A program made the translations under genes and the position numbers. Below, piece after piece: positions 36,139 through 45,194 of a DNA stretch of 64,000 nucleotides. The DNA comes from an uncultured delta proteobacterium (lineage in GTDB: Bacteria; Desulfobacterota; Desulfobulbia; Desulfobulbales; Desulfocapsaceae), in assembly GCA_903901335.1 (NCBI GenBank), contig CAIUQR010000057.1, forward strand, positions 1 through 64,000. Direction: 5' to 3'. Positions within the stretch are counted from its first letter, which is position 1. The number at the start of each line of letters is the position of its first letter. The notes under the pieces are model-generated. The model saw only the letters and a list, made by a program, of their open reading frames with translations, searched no databases and had not been told where the DNA came from.

Positions 36139-36789
36139 TTAGCGGACGATAAGATCCCGCAGTTCGTTGATATCATCAGGCTGGATCGGGAAGTGTTCCT
36201 GCAGGATATTGCCGACCTGTCCGATGGCCTCGCAGAGGGCCTCCGACTGTCGGCCGTCCCGGATGCCGGTGGTGATCAGTTCGACAAGGCCCTGCCATCG
36301 GTCCTGGTCGATCTTCGCATTGATGCCTGCATCGGCCAGGATCCAGACCTTGCGTTCGAAGACGGAAATAAAGAGAAGAATCCCGTTCTCGTCCTTGGTC
36401 TTGTAGAGTTTTTCGGAGAAGAAGGCGGCAACGGCAGCCTTCCGGACCTCATCTTCAGTCTGCGCCTTTGAGACAAACAGACGTTTGAGCCGAGGGATAT
36501 GTTTGACCGCCTGGTGGGCAACGAGATAAAGAGGAACAAAAAGGGTCAGAAACAGCCACATATTCAGGGGGTCGTACCAGAAATAGGTGGCGACGGGCGA
36601 GGTGAGCAGCAGCGACAGGGAAAAGGCCAGAATGACACCGCCCGTCACTGCAGCCATCGGGTAAGGTGAGCTCGACGAAACAACCATCGGGACGATCTCG
36701 CCCGAGGTCAGGCCCTCGGCCTGGCGGACGGCCAACGTAACGTTTTCCCGTTCAGCCGGGGTCAGGAATTTTTCTGCTGCTGTCTGCAT
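36139..36789 (-). CDS. TPM-domain membrane protein (second of a pair)
   Basis: A 216-residue protein of the TPM (YgcG/psb32-type) group, with the C-terminal domain reading DENGILLFISVFERKVWILADAGINAKID (about 130-160). Two membrane helices lie near 45-68 and 75-95. TPM domains are found in membrane quality-control and photosystem-repair proteins; a general function is not settled. I chose ATG 36789, placed four bases after the upstream TPM gene's stop, because the longer frame only repeats the other strand of that gene. It is last in the lemA-TPM-TPM operon. Confidence 0.85.
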   Translation of the reverse strand: MQTAAEKFLTPAERENVTLAVRQAEGLTSGEIVPMVVSSSSPYPMAAVTGGVILAFSLSLLLTSPVATYFWYDPLNMWLFLTLFVPLYLVAHQAVKHIPRLKRLFVSKAQTEDEVRKAAVAAFFSEKLYKTKDENGILLFISVFERKVWILADAGINAKIDQDRWQGLVELITTGIRDGRQSEALCEAIGQVGNILQEHFPIQPDDINELRDLIVR

Positions 36790-36793
36790 AGGA

Positions 36794-37675
36794 TCACCAA
36801 TCTCCCGAGGCGCCGCCGCCCCCGAAATCACCGCCACCTCCGCTGAACCCGCCGGAATCGTCTCCAGAGGAGCTACCCCCGAATCCGCCAAAGCCGGGAC
36901 CGAGGAAGAATCCGCCTCCATGGCCGCCTCCCGACAGCATCGTCGAGGCGATAAGACCTCCAAAGAGGCCGACAATAACCAGTATTAAAAGTGTAATCCA
37001 GCTGAAACCGAGAAAGAAAAGGCCGAACAGCGGACAGCCGACAGCGCCGATGGCAGCGGCCGCCGGTCTGTTTTGATGCAGAAAGTTACCGAGAAAAACG
37101 AAAAATATAACAAGGGGGACGATCATTCCGGCCGGATCGTTTTGCTTGCTGTTTTTTTTGGGTGGCACACTTTTTGCGCTGAACTCCCCTTTGACCGCCT
37201 CCATCATCGCCGTCACACCGTTGATGATCCCCTGATCGAAATTGCCTTCTTTGAACGACGGGACAATGATATCATGGATGATCCGGCCGGAGACAAGGTC
37301 AGTCAGTTTCCCCTCCAGGCCGTATCCGACCTCGATGCGCAGCTTTTTTTCCTGTTTGGCGACCAGGAGGATGGCCCCGCTGTCGATCTTTTTTTGTCCT
37401 ATCTTCCAGCTTTCCGCGACCCGGATCGAAAAATCCTCCAGGCTGTCACCTTCAAGAGTGGGGACGGTCAGTACGACGAGCTGGGTTGACTCCTGCTGCT
37501 CGAAGTATTTCAGGGCGTTATCCAGTTGGGAGATGGTGGCCGGCGACAGGATCTGGGCGTAATCATTGACCCTGCCCTTCAGGGCCGGCACGGTAAGGGC
37601 CTGAACCGGTCCGATGGAAAAGAGCAGGGTGCCGAGAAGCAGCAGACATATTCTGAGTGCTCTGAAAGGGGCCAT
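36794..37675 (-). CDS. TPM-domain secreted/membrane protein with Gly-rich tail
   Basis: A 293-residue protein with an N-terminal signal helix (about 9-26, ending VQALTVPAL), a TPM domain (about 30-155: VNDYAQILSPATISQLD ... GAILLVAKQEKKLRIEVGYGLEGKLTD), membrane helices near 190-240 and a long Gly/Ser/Phe-rich C-terminus (GGGHGGGFFLGPGFGGFGG...). This is the typical YgcG layout. The domain is probably periplasmic. It lies between lemA and a second TPM gene; the trio is a common arrangement. The ATG has GGAGAAACC just upstream. Confidence 0.9.
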   Translation of the reverse strand: MAPFRALRICLLLLGTLLFSIGPVQALTVPALKGRVNDYAQILSPATISQLDNALKYFEQQESTQLVVLTVPTLEGDSLEDFSIRVAESWKIGQKKIDSGAILLVAKQEKKLRIEVGYGLEGKLTDLVSGRIIHDIIVPSFKEGNFDQGIINGVTAMMEAVKGEFSAKSVPPKKNSKQNDPAGMIVPLVIFFVFLGNFLHQNRPAAAAIGAVGCPLFGLFFLGFSWITLLILVIVGLFGGLIASTMLSGGGHGGGFFLGPGFGGFGGSSSGDDSGGFSGGGGDFGGGGASGDW

Positions 37676-37692
37676 GGTTTCTCCAGGAGCCG

Positions 37693-38280
37693 CTATTTGA
37701 AGTTGACCTTCGGCACCGCCTGGGCTCCGGCTTCCGCCTTGAAATATTCCTTCTTTTGCAGATGGAGCAGGAGACTGTTGGTCAGACTGGCCGGGAAGAC
37801 GCGAATGGAGGCGTTGAAATCCTCAACGGCTTGATTATACCGCTGGCGGGCCACATTGATCCTGTTTTCGGTGCCCTCGAGCTGACTCTGAAGATCCCGG
37901 AAGCTCTGGTTGGCCTTCAGGTCGGGGTATTTCTCCACCACGACCATCAGGCGGGAGAGCGCCGAGGTCAGACCGCCCTGGGCCTCCTGCAATTGCTTCA
38001 TCGCCGCCGGGTTGCCGAGGTCAGCCGGGGAGAGCTGGATCGACGAGGCCTTGGACCGCGCCTCGGTGACCTGGGTCAGGGTCTCTTTTTCGTGGCCTGC
38101 ATAGCCTTTCACCGTCTCTACCAGGTTCGGGATTAAATCGGCTCGCCGTTGCAGGTTGGATTCGATATCGGCCCAGGCCTTTGAAACGGCCTCTTCCTTC
38201 ATCTGCAGGGCATTGTACCCGCAGCCGGAGAGTGTCAGTGCGATAAGGAACAGGGTGAACAGTTTGATCGGTCGTTGCAT
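37693..38280 (-). CDS. lemA: LemA family lipoprotein
   Basis: A 195-residue LemA-family protein of unknown function, mostly one long helical bundle ([43 protein letters not shown] is the family signature). The N-terminus is a lipoprotein signal: a hydrophobic stretch ending in the lipobox LSGC (cysteine about residue 20), so it would be lipidated, with Lnt encoded upstream at 24514. The start ATG 38280 has AGGAGG eight bases upstream; a longer frame begins 23 codons before and is unlikely. It is first in an operon with two TPM-domain genes. Confidence 0.93.
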   Translation of the reverse strand: MQRPIKLFTLFLIALTLSGCGYNALQMKEEAVSKAWADIESNLQRRADLIPNLVETVKGYAGHEKETLTQVTEARSKASSIQLSPADLGNPAAMKQLQEAQGGLTSALSRLMVVVEKYPDLKANQSFRDLQSQLEGTENRINVARQRYNQAVEDFNASIRVFPASLTNSLLLHLQKKEYFKAEAGAQAVPKVNFK

Positions 38281-38557
38281 AAAAAGGCCTCCTGACGGAA
38301 GGGATGAAAGTTGGATATCGACTTGACTGCAAAGGTTAATCATCTTCAAGTACGTAGGCTATCATAAATTGATGCCATATCGCAAGACTGGAGTTGCAGG
38401 TTGGGAGGTGAGTGACTATTACATACTGTGTTATTTCCCCGGGTGCAGAGTTTTTGACTACGGAGTTTCTTGACACAATGTGTTGATTATGGGAGAGTTG
38501 TCGGCAAAAATTCAATGACCCCCGGCAATCCCTGCCGGAGAATGAGGAGTGAATAGT

Positions 38558-39826
38558 ATGAAGGTATGGAGTTTTGTCGTCGTGTTTGTCTTTCTCGCGC
38601 AGACCGGTTATGCCCTGGATCTCTCACAGATGCAGCAGATGGCCTTGAATAACCGGAAGGTCATCCAGAGATATATGGTCAACCTGGATAAGAGTGAAAA
38701 GGATATTGTGAAGGCTAAAGGAGGTTATTTGCCTTCCGTTGACGTTTCCTACACCGGAAACTCCCTTAACAGACAGACTCTTGCCGGGGAGGCAAAACAG
38801 AACAGTGTGTTTTATGGCGCGGTGACCTTGAATCTCTTCTCGGGATTCCGGGATAAATACAACATCGAGTCGGCCGACATGATGAAACGGGTGGAGTCTG
38901 AGAGACTGCATGGGATACGGCAGGATATCCAGCTCAATGTTGCCCTTCGTTATCTGGATGTCTATCAATTCCAGGCGAATCTGCAGGTTGCGGAGGATGC
39001 CTATACGACCTTGAAAAAGCTGTATGCCGATGGGGAAAACCGTCTGGCGGTCGGCCTGATCGATACGAACGAATTATTGAAGATCAAAGTGGATCTTGAT
39101 AATGCCGATATCACCTTTAAAAGGGCCTCAGCCGATTTGGAAAAAAGTATCCTCCTGCTTGGAAGCGAGGTGGATGCGACAATTACCCTGAAGGAATTGC
39201 AGTTTGCTGAATTCAGGAATCCGCCGGTCTTCGGCGATCCGGGGCAAAGTGAGGCTCGGATGCTTACCGATAGAAGTGAGATTAAGGCACTGAAGGGCTT
39301 GGCTGAGGCCGGGAAGGCCCAGGTTGAGGTTGCGAAGAGCGAGTATTATCCACGCGTCAACCTGGTCGGCAGCTATAATAGATATGATAACAACTACCTG
39401 AATGGTTCCGGAGATGTCGGCAGCCAGGGCGAAGATCTTCGGGCTCAGGTGGTGATGTCGATGAACCTCTTTAATGGTCGCATCACCGAATCGAATGTCG
39501 GGAAGGCGAAGCTGGAGGCCAGAGGACTGCAGTACGACCTGCAGGAGATGGAAAATACAATGAAGACCACTCTGAAGAATCTGTATATCGATTATAAGGT
39601 GAGTCTCGACAATATCAGTGTGGCCGAAGAAAATATCGACCACGCAAAGGAGAATCTGCGAATCACCCAGCTCAAATATAACGAGGGAATGCAGCGTGAG
39701 TCCGAACTTCTGGACGCCGTCACCAATTTGTCACGCGCACGATACAATTATGTCACTGTTGTCCGCAGTGCATTTCTCGACCACTTTCAGATAACCAGGA
39801 TGGTGGAGGGATTTGCCGGAGAGTAA
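38558..39826 (+). CDS. TolC-family outer membrane efflux protein
   Basis: A 422-residue outer-membrane efflux protein. An N-terminal signal peptide (MKVWSFVVVFVFLAQTGYAL, cut near residue 20) precedes two repeats of the OEP domain (about 20-210 and 220-415), each a helical hairpin with beta-strand-forming segments (SVDVSYTGNSLNRQTL; RVNLVGSYNRYDNNYLN). TolC trimers form a channel-tunnel with a membrane-fusion protein and an inner pump for type I secretion or drug efflux. No partner pump or fusion protein is adjacent; this orphan would work with an exporter encoded elsewhere. GAGGAG lies eight bases before the ATG. A strong bidirectional terminator follows the stop at once. Confidence 0.92.
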   Translation: MKVWSFVVVFVFLAQTGYALDLSQMQQMALNNRKVIQRYMVNLDKSEKDIVKAKGGYLPSVDVSYTGNSLNRQTLAGEAKQNSVFYGAVTLNLFSGFRDKYNIESADMMKRVESERLHGIRQDIQLNVALRYLDVYQFQANLQVAEDAYTTLKKLYADGENRLAVGLIDTNELLKIKVDLDNADITFKRASADLEKSILLLGSEVDATITLKELQFAEFRNPPVFGDPGQSEARMLTDRSEIKALKGLAEAGKAQVEVAKSEYYPRVNLVGSYNRYDNNYLNGSGDVGSQGEDLRAQVVMSMNLFNGRITESNVGKAKLEARGLQYDLQEMENTMKTTLKNLYIDYKVSLDNISVAEENIDHAKENLRITQLKYNEGMQRESELLDAVTNLSRARYNYVTVVRSAFLDHFQITRMVEGFAGE

Positions 39827-39866
39827 AAAAAACCTGCACAGCATTGGACTGCTGTGCAGGTTTTTT
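39825..39866. terminator. Bidirectional intrinsic terminator
   Basis: AACCTGCACAGCA (39831-39843) pairs perfectly with TGCTGTGCAGGTT (39850-39862), 13 bp with a 6-base loop, with eight A before and six T after. It begins inside the tolC-like stop codon and can also end transcription of the convergent acetate transporter gene. Confidence 0.92.
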
Positions 39867-39968
39867 GATCATTATACCGGGAATCTCAGGTGATCACTCG
39901 ACCGGCTTTCATACCATAGCCGGGACAGTTCTCCTCCTTTTCCCTCCAGCATGCGATATTTTCGTCAA

Positions 39969-40568
39969 TCAGCCCTTTTTGACCCATGCTGATCCAACGG
40001 GCAACACATCCCTGCCGAAGACCTGTAGGAATATGACATGTGCCATCATATAAAAAGCACCAAGGGCGCAGAGAATCAGGTCGATTGCAACGATGGTCTT
40101 GAGGCTTCCCATGCCTGCCAGAATTTCCAGGTCAAGACCGATAAAACCAAGAATAAGTGTCGTGAAGGTAAATACCATAGCGGTATGGATAGCAAACGAA
40201 CCGATCCACATAATGAATGTATAAACGGTATAGGCCACCAGGAACCACCCAAGATCGCCTTTTCCTATTTTGAGGTGTCCGGCTATCCAGGTATCTTTTG
40301 CCAACTGAAAATCTGAGACCATGAAGATGAGTGCCAGCGCTATCCAGAATGCGCCGTAGGAAGAAAAGGCACTGTAACCAAAGTTATTACCAGCCTTGAA
40401 CTCCTGAAGCCCGGCCAGAAGCTGTGCAAAGCCGCCGAACGCCAAAGCACAACAGAAAACGACTCCTGTGCCGCACCATCCGAGGTTATGGAACTGAAGC
40501 AATAAGGTAGTTGTGCCGAAGCCTGCCAGACCAACAACTGCAGGATTTCCTAAAGGTGTATCTGCCAT
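39969..40568 (-). CDS. Acetate transporter-like protein, GPR1/FUN34/YaaH family
   Basis: A 199-residue integral membrane protein of the AceTr family, with six predicted membrane helices and the N-terminal signature NPAVVGLAGFG (family N-P-A-P-L-G-L-x-G-F). In E. coli (SatP) and yeast (Ady2), members carry acetate or succinate as a proton-coupled transporter or channel. Sulfate reducers that excrete or take up acetate often have one. The ATG has GAGAGGGCG upstream. It is convergent with the TolC-like gene, with a shared terminator between them, and an acetyl-CoA hydrolase gene is far upstream in this window (1218). Confidence 0.9.
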   Translation of the reverse strand: MADTPLGNPAVVGLAGFGTTTLLLQFHNLGWCGTGVVFCCALAFGGFAQLLAGLQEFKAGNNFGYSAFSSYGAFWIALALIFMVSDFQLAKDTWIAGHLKIGKGDLGWFLVAYTVYTFIMWIGSFAIHTAMVFTFTTLILGFIGLDLEILAGMGSLKTIVAIDLILCALGAFYMMAHVIFLQVFGRDVLPVGSAWVKKG

Positions 40569-41740
40569 TTTATTCGCCCTCTCTTGAATGTTTTTTTTTG
40601 ATACTGCAATAAGCTATAGGAGAAGAAAAACAACTCACTCCTTGTAGTCCTCAACAAAAACATCATCCATAGAAGAAAGGAAATTGGGTTTCGTTTGCGG
40701 TGGACGAATCAATTATTCTTCTTCTCAGTAGTGGTTGCCTGTTTGCACCTCCATGATTGTAAAAATAACGCACCGCGTCCCTGCTGATTCCAGTTTACGG
40801 AAAACCCTTTTCAGGGCTATCAAAACGGAAATAACCCTGACCCTGAAGGTATGAAAAATATTTCTCAGACGGTACATTCTTCCGTGACTGAAAACTGTAT
40901 ATAGAATTTCCAGGATAGTCTTTTGGTGAGATGGTAGATAACGACTGTAGTTCTTAAAAGAAATCCCGTTTCTTGAAATGGCGGGACTCAGGGATATTTT
41001 GTGCGGGAGCTTGGAATAAAAATATATATGAAGTAATATTATAAAGTTACGATTCAAACGCAAGGGCTGAAATCTGAGAATAAAAAGAGACAATAGACAC
41101 ATTTCTTGGAACCTTTTATCGCAAACACTTGTTACACATTGATTCTCGACCGCCTGAAGAAGACTAAAAATTTTAGGACAGTCTAAAAACCACTTGTTTT
41201 CATGATAAAATTCATCTAATAGAGGCCTACGTAACATAAATATTTTTAAAGTGCAATTTTTTTTCATCCCTGAGTTTCTGCTAAAATTGTTCATAAACAG
41301 AACACATGACAACTTGTATAGCAGGAACTCGCCGTAAGGATGGTAATATTCTCGTATAAGTTCAAATAATTGTTTAATATTATTAATAAGTTGATTGCGG
41401 TATGGGTAAACCTGTTCTCCGCCAGTGCGGATAGGGGATGAATAACGTATTAATGGTGCTTTTGAGAATGATGTTACACATCTGTGAGAATATGAAATAA
41501 TTGATGATCAGACAGATAAACAGGGCTGGTTTTTATGTCCATACTGAAGGCTAGGGTTATCCTTACGTATGCATGCAGGTGGAAACAGGTTGAATCATCT
41601 GGAGCGCTGTGGTACTGTCACCACCCATGGGTCTGCCGGAGATGATGGCAGGGGCAGAGGGGGCGGTTCAGACTCTGGGAAAGGGAACGGTTTAATGAGA
41701 GAATTTATGTAGTTTTCAGTTCTCCTGGGAGGGATTGAAA
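40569..41740. other. 1.2 kb gap, AT-rich, no confident gene
   Basis: The left 0.8 kb (40600-41400) is AT-rich and unlike its neighbours; it contains a 195-codon minus-strand frame (described separately) and no recognisable domain. The right end (41600-41740) is GC-richer and just precedes the diguanylate cyclase; it has G-rich purine stretches but no riboswitch fold I could recognise, including no match to the c-di-GMP riboswitch consensus. Confidence 0.4.
40725..41312 (-). CDS. Doubtful AT-rich ORF, 195 codons
   Basis: A minus-strand frame of 195 codons without a stop, rich in Leu, Phe, Arg and Ser, with no motif I know. It has no ribosome-binding site before the first ATG (41312) or two internal ATGs. 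Its length is greater than expected by chance in this AT-rich stretch, which is the only argument for it; the opposite frame is full of stops. It could be an orphan gene, a decayed gene or chance. Confidence 0.22.
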   Translation of the reverse strand: MSCVLFMNNFSRNSGMKKNCTLKIFMLRRPLLDEFYHENKWFLDCPKIFSLLQAVENQCVTSVCDKRFQEMCLLSLFILRFQPLRLNRNFIILLHIYFYSKLPHKISLSPAISRNGISFKNYSRYLPSHQKTILEILYTVFSHGRMYRLRNIFHTFRVRVISVLIALKRVFRKLESAGTRCVIFTIMEVQTGNHY

Positions 41741-42658
41741 ATGATCCAGACATCTTTTGCTTCGATAATGGCCCGAGAAAAAATCATCACTAATCTGATC
41801 GCCGTCTGCCCGGATGGGATCATCGGCGTGGACCTGCAGGGTACGGTCGTGATTTTCAACACAAAGGCAGCCTCGTTAACACGACGCAGGGTCGAAGATG
41901 TTCTCGGCAGTCTGGATATTGGGCAGATCTATGGGAATCGGGAACAGGCCCGCCGGATCAAATCAGCCCTCTATGCTGAAGAGTATGGCGGTGTCGGCCG
42001 CCTGGAGGGTTTTGAAACCAGTATTGCGGATATCGACGGAAAGATTATTCCGATCCGCCTTTCCGCCGTGCTGATCATGGATAACAGGACAGAGGTCGGA
42101 AGCGTTGGATTTTTCCATGACATGACCAACCAGAAAGCCCTGGAGGATAGACTCCATAACCTTTCGATAACCGATGGATTGACCAATCTGTACAATCAGC
42201 GTCATTTCCATTCTTCCCTGGCCGATGAAATCGATCGGGTCAAACGCTACAGCAGCCCCTTGAGCCTGATCTGTTTCGATCTGGACCGGTTCAAGGAGTG
42301 CAATGACCGCTATGGGCATCTGGAGGGCGATAATGTCCTCAGGCGGGTAGGAAATCTGCTCAATGTCGTCACCCGGCATTCAGACAAGGCCTTCCGCTAT
42401 GGCGGAGACGAATTCTTCGTCCTGCTGCCCGAAACCAATCTCAGCCAGGCGGCAATCACGGCCGAAAAAATTCGCCAGATGTTTAATGAAAGCTGGCCCT
42501 TTGAGACCGGCAATGCCGGTTCAAACCCCCAGGTTACCTTAAGCATCGGCGTGGTCGAACGGAAAGATGAAACCTCGGGCGAGGCCCTGATCAAGCGGGC
42601 CGATGTGGCGATGTATACTGCCAAAACCCGAGGCGGCAATCGGGTTGTGACCGGCTGA
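41741..42658 (+). CDS. PAS-GGDEF diguanylate cyclase
   Basis: A 305-residue cytoplasmic protein with an N-terminal PAS domain (about 15-130: DGIIGVDLQGTVVIFNTKAA) and a C-terminal GGDEF domain (about 140-300). The active-site motif is intact (YGGDEF, 221-225), and RHSD five residues before it is a classical inhibitory I-site, so this should be a feedback-regulated synthase of cyclic di-GMP from GTP. The ATG has GGGAGGG seven bases upstream; the TTG two codons earlier is less likely. It is followed by a radical SAM gene in the same direction (64-base gap). The PAS ligand is unknown. Confidence 0.95.
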   Translation: MIQTSFASIMAREKIITNLIAVCPDGIIGVDLQGTVVIFNTKAASLTRRRVEDVLGSLDIGQIYGNREQARRIKSALYAEEYGGVGRLEGFETSIADIDGKIIPIRLSAVLIMDNRTEVGSVGFFHDMTNQKALEDRLHNLSITDGLTNLYNQRHFHSSLADEIDRVKRYSSPLSLICFDLDRFKECNDRYGHLEGDNVLRRVGNLLNVVTRHSDKAFRYGGDEFFVLLPETNLSQAAITAEKIRQMFNESWPFETGNAGSNPQVTLSIGVVERKDETSGEALIKRADVAMYTAKTRGGNRVVTG

Positions 42659-42722
42659 CGACGGCTGCATCGGAGTATCGGCAGAAAGAGACCCTGACGG
42701 CAACCTCGGGAAGAGTCCTGTT

Positions 42723-43637
42723 TTGGCCCAATTCAAGAAAATTTATATAGAAATCACCAATTGGTGCAATCTTGCCTGCAGTTTCTGCCAGCCCAGCCGG
42801 AGGCTCAAGGCCTTTATGGCGCCGGATGAGTTTGCGGAGATTCTGCGGAAGGTTTCCGGTTTCACGGAGCATATCTCTCTCCATGTTCTGGGTGAGCCCC
42901 TGCTCCATCCCGATCTCGGTCTCCTGTTTGATATCAGCAGGAGCCACGGATTTCATGTGAATCTGACCACAAACGGGACACTTCTTTCACAAAAAGGGGA
43001 GATGCTGCTCGCAAAGACGTCCCTGCGGCAGGTGAATATCTCGCTGCACAGTATCGAACAGTTCCGATCAGCCGAGGAAGTTGATCGGTATATGGATGGG
43101 GTTTTGGATTTTATCCGGGCGGCCGGCAGCCCGCCACCGCTGTTTATCAACCTGCGATTGTGGAATCTGCACAGTGATGCCTCTCTCCTGAACGAGAAGA
43201 TTCTGGAACGGCTGGCATCTTTCTTTAAGCGGCCTGTTACAATCGCAGAACATTGTACTCCCGGCCGGAACGTCGCTCTTGCCCAGGGGATCTTTCTCAG
43301 CCGGGACTGTCGATTTATCTGGCCCCATGCCCCGGCACCGGATCTTGGCAGCCAGGGATACTGCCGGGGGCTGAAAGATCATATCGCCGTCCTGGTGGAT
43401 GGGACCGTTGTGCCCTGTTGTCTGGATGCAGAGGCAGATATCCCGCTGGGGAACCTCCATTTTAGCGGCTTGACCGAGATCCTGGCAGCTCCTCGCACCG
43501 TAGCGATGAGGAAGGGGTTTTCCCGGCGGCTGGTGGCCGAACCTCTCTGCCGTCGATGCAGTTACAGGGCACGATTCCTGACTGGTGAGAAACAATCAAT
43601 CCCTTATACGTTTGGCCTTCAGTTTTCCGTGATTTAA
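42723..43637 (+). CDS. Radical SAM/SPASM domain protein
   Basis: A 304-residue radical SAM enzyme. The cluster-binding cysteines are C15, C19 and C22 (CNLACSFC, CX3CX2C). The barrel core continues through GEPLLHPDLG, TTNGTLLS and VNISLHSIE. The C-terminal SPASM-type region has cysteines at CRGLKDHIAVLVDGTVVPCC and a final CRRC, which could bind auxiliary iron-sulfur clusters; such proteins often act on peptides or make cofactors. The start is an unusual TTG (MAQFKKIYIE) with GGAAGAG eight bases upstream; no ATG is available. No peptide-precursor gene is adjacent, so the substrate is unknown. It lies just after the diguanylate cyclase. Confidence 0.88.
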   Translation: MAQFKKIYIEITNWCNLACSFCQPSRRLKAFMAPDEFAEILRKVSGFTEHISLHVLGEPLLHPDLGLLFDISRSHGFHVNLTTNGTLLSQKGEMLLAKTSLRQVNISLHSIEQFRSAEEVDRYMDGVLDFIRAAGSPPPLFINLRLWNLHSDASLLNEKILERLASFFKRPVTIAEHCTPGRNVALAQGIFLSRDCRFIWPHAPAPDLGSQGYCRGLKDHIAVLVDGTVVPCCLDAEADIPLGNLHFSGLTEILAAPRTVAMRKGFSRRLVAEPLCRRCSYRARFLTGEKQSIPYTFGLQFSVI

Positions 43638-43837
43638 GGCTACAATGAATTAGAGGCTGGTGGAATACCTCAGCGCCGGGAACGATAAAATCAAAGGTAG
43701 TGTCAAAATACTCGCCAGTCAGCTTGAACAGGCCTGCCTGATCCGGAGGTCTGAGTTGTTTCCCTGCCTGAACCAAAGGCAGGCCATGTACACATGTTGT
43801 GAAGTTCAACCCAAACCCTTAACCAAGGAGGATGTCC

Positions 43838-44050
43838 ATGTCTAAGAGTGTTTATAAGGTTATAGAATTGGTTGGATCAAGTCCGGTATCGTGGGAAGAC
43901 GCTACCCAGAATGCCGTCAAAACCGCAGGACTGAGCCTGCGCGACCTGCGTATTGCCGAGGTCGAAAAACTGGATATGGTCATAGAGGAAGACAAGGGGG
44001 TCATCTTTCGGGCACGTTTGAAAATATCTTTCAAGATCCTTTCCGAATAA
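43838..44050 (+). CDS. Dodecin-like flavin-binding protein
   Basis: A 70-residue protein of the dodecin family (SVYKVIELVGSSPVSWEDATQ, then LRIAEVEKLDMVIE and FRARLKISFKIL). Dodecins form hollow dodecamers that store and buffer riboflavin, FMN or related flavins in the cytoplasm. The start ATG 43838 has AAGGAGG with a six-base spacer; the ATG two codons earlier is too close to it. It stands alone between the radical SAM gene and the DUF3047 gene. A weak hairpin follows. Confidence 0.93.
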   Translation: MSKSVYKVIELVGSSPVSWEDATQNAVKTAGLSLRDLRIAEVEKLDMVIEEDKGVIFRARLKISFKILSE

Positions 44051-44070
44051 AGGACCTGGCCGTATGTACC

Positions 44071-44102
44071 CGAGACCATGGAAGTTATGATCTGTGGTCT
44101 CG
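44071..44102 (+). terminator. Weak hairpin after the dodecin gene
   Basis: CGAGACCA (44071-44078) pairs with TGGTCTCG (44095-44102) around a 16-base loop, followed by ATATTCTTCTT, a poor T tract. Confidence 0.35.
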
Positions 44103-44257
44103 ATATTCTTCTTACACAAACACCTCCCCTGTGGTTTCTGCCGCACTTCTGAGCGGGGGCCTCCAGTCTTTAAACCGTGCAGCATATTCTTTTTTCCAAT
44201 TGTAAAGTGGACCGAAAATTTTGCCAGCCTAAGCCTGTGTTTGATAGAGACAAGCGT

Positions 44258-44911
44258 TTGCGGAAAACAAAAGTGATCTGTGCGTCTCTGGTCGCTGTCG
44301 TCATAGCAACGGCCACCGTGGGCAGGGCGGATGATCTTGCCGTAAGCCGCTTCAGTGTCGAAGGCCTTTCCGGCTGGACGCCCAAGAGCTTTAAAGGGAC
44401 CACTGACTATCGTCTGGTGGACGACAATGGGCGGACGGTTGTCAAGGCCACAAGTAATGCCGCAGCTTCGGGCCTGGTGAAAAAGATACGCTTCGACCCG
44501 GTGACATATCGTTATCTGAGATGGTCGTGGAAAATCGATCATATCATCAAAGATGGGGACGAGAAATCCAGGGCCGGAGACGACTACGCCGCCCGGCTGT
44601 ATGTAATTTTCCCGGGCCGTTTTTTCTGGCAGGTGAGGGCAATCAATTACATCTGGGCCAACAAGCTGCCGAAAGGGGAATCCCTTCCAAATACGTACAC
44701 CGCTGAAGATATGATGGTGGCCGTTGAGTCCGGACCTTCTCAGGCCGGTCAGTGGATAACCGAGGAGCGCGATATACTGGCTGACTATCGGTACCTTTTT
44801 GGAGAAGATCCAAAGGGAGCCGAAGGGATAGCCATGATGACGGATACTGATAACACCGGCGGCAGTGCCGTTGCCTGGTATGGAGAGATCGTCATTTCAA
44901 CGAAACCATAA
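44258..44911 (+). CDS. DUF3047 family secreted protein
   Basis: A 217-residue protein with an N-terminal signal peptide (KVICASLVAVVIATATVGRA, cut near residue 25) and the DUF3047 domain: VEGLSGWTPKSFKGTTDYRL, RYLRWSWKIDHII, and RAGDDYAARLYVIFPG, the conserved core. The function of DUF3047 is not established; it is probably periplasmic. The start is uncertain: TTG 44258 leads straight into the signal sequence and has GAGACAAG before it, whereas upstream in-frame codons add a non-hydrophobic stretch. It stands alone before the polysaccharide cluster. Confidence 0.8.
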   Translation: MRKTKVICASLVAVVIATATVGRADDLAVSRFSVEGLSGWTPKSFKGTTDYRLVDDNGRTVVKATSNAAASGLVKKIRFDPVTYRYLRWSWKIDHIIKDGDEKSRAGDDYAARLYVIFPGRFFWQVRAINYIWANKLPKGESLPNTYTAEDMMVAVESGPSQAGQWITEERDILADYRYLFGEDPKGAEGIAMMTDTDNTGGSAVAWYGEIVISTKP

Positions 44912-45194
44912 TCGAATCAGGCTCATACGCATTTGATCGGAGCGGGCGAAAAGCATGCTGCGGTCAGGGGTTGTTCTGTCGACGAAGCGTTAGGAAACCA
45001 AAGAATTCGATTGTCCCTGAGCTTTCATAGTGGTAAGGTCCAAAAAATCAAAAACGCCCCTTTTTAATCTCGTCGCCATTGGCCGTTGTCTTTCCCTTAC
45101 CGGGATCTTCACTCTGAGCAGCAGAAAAATGAAGGGAACAGGTGGTGAAGAGTTTTTATAAGAGAAAGCTCGGCATTGTTAATCGTGGAATGTT

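Noticed and set aside
37163-37178. Sigma-54-like element TGGCAC-N5-TTGC
   Set aside because: It lies inside the TPM-domain coding sequence on the antisense strand and faces no gene start within reach.
41500-41740. Possible c-di-GMP riboswitch before the diguanylate cyclase
   Set aside because: The conserved A-x-x-G-C-A and G-C-G-A-C-G-C-type core of that riboswitch class is not present.
44912-45194. JUMPStart/ops element before the polysaccharide cluster
   Set aside because: The core GGCGGTAG was looked for and not found in the leader.
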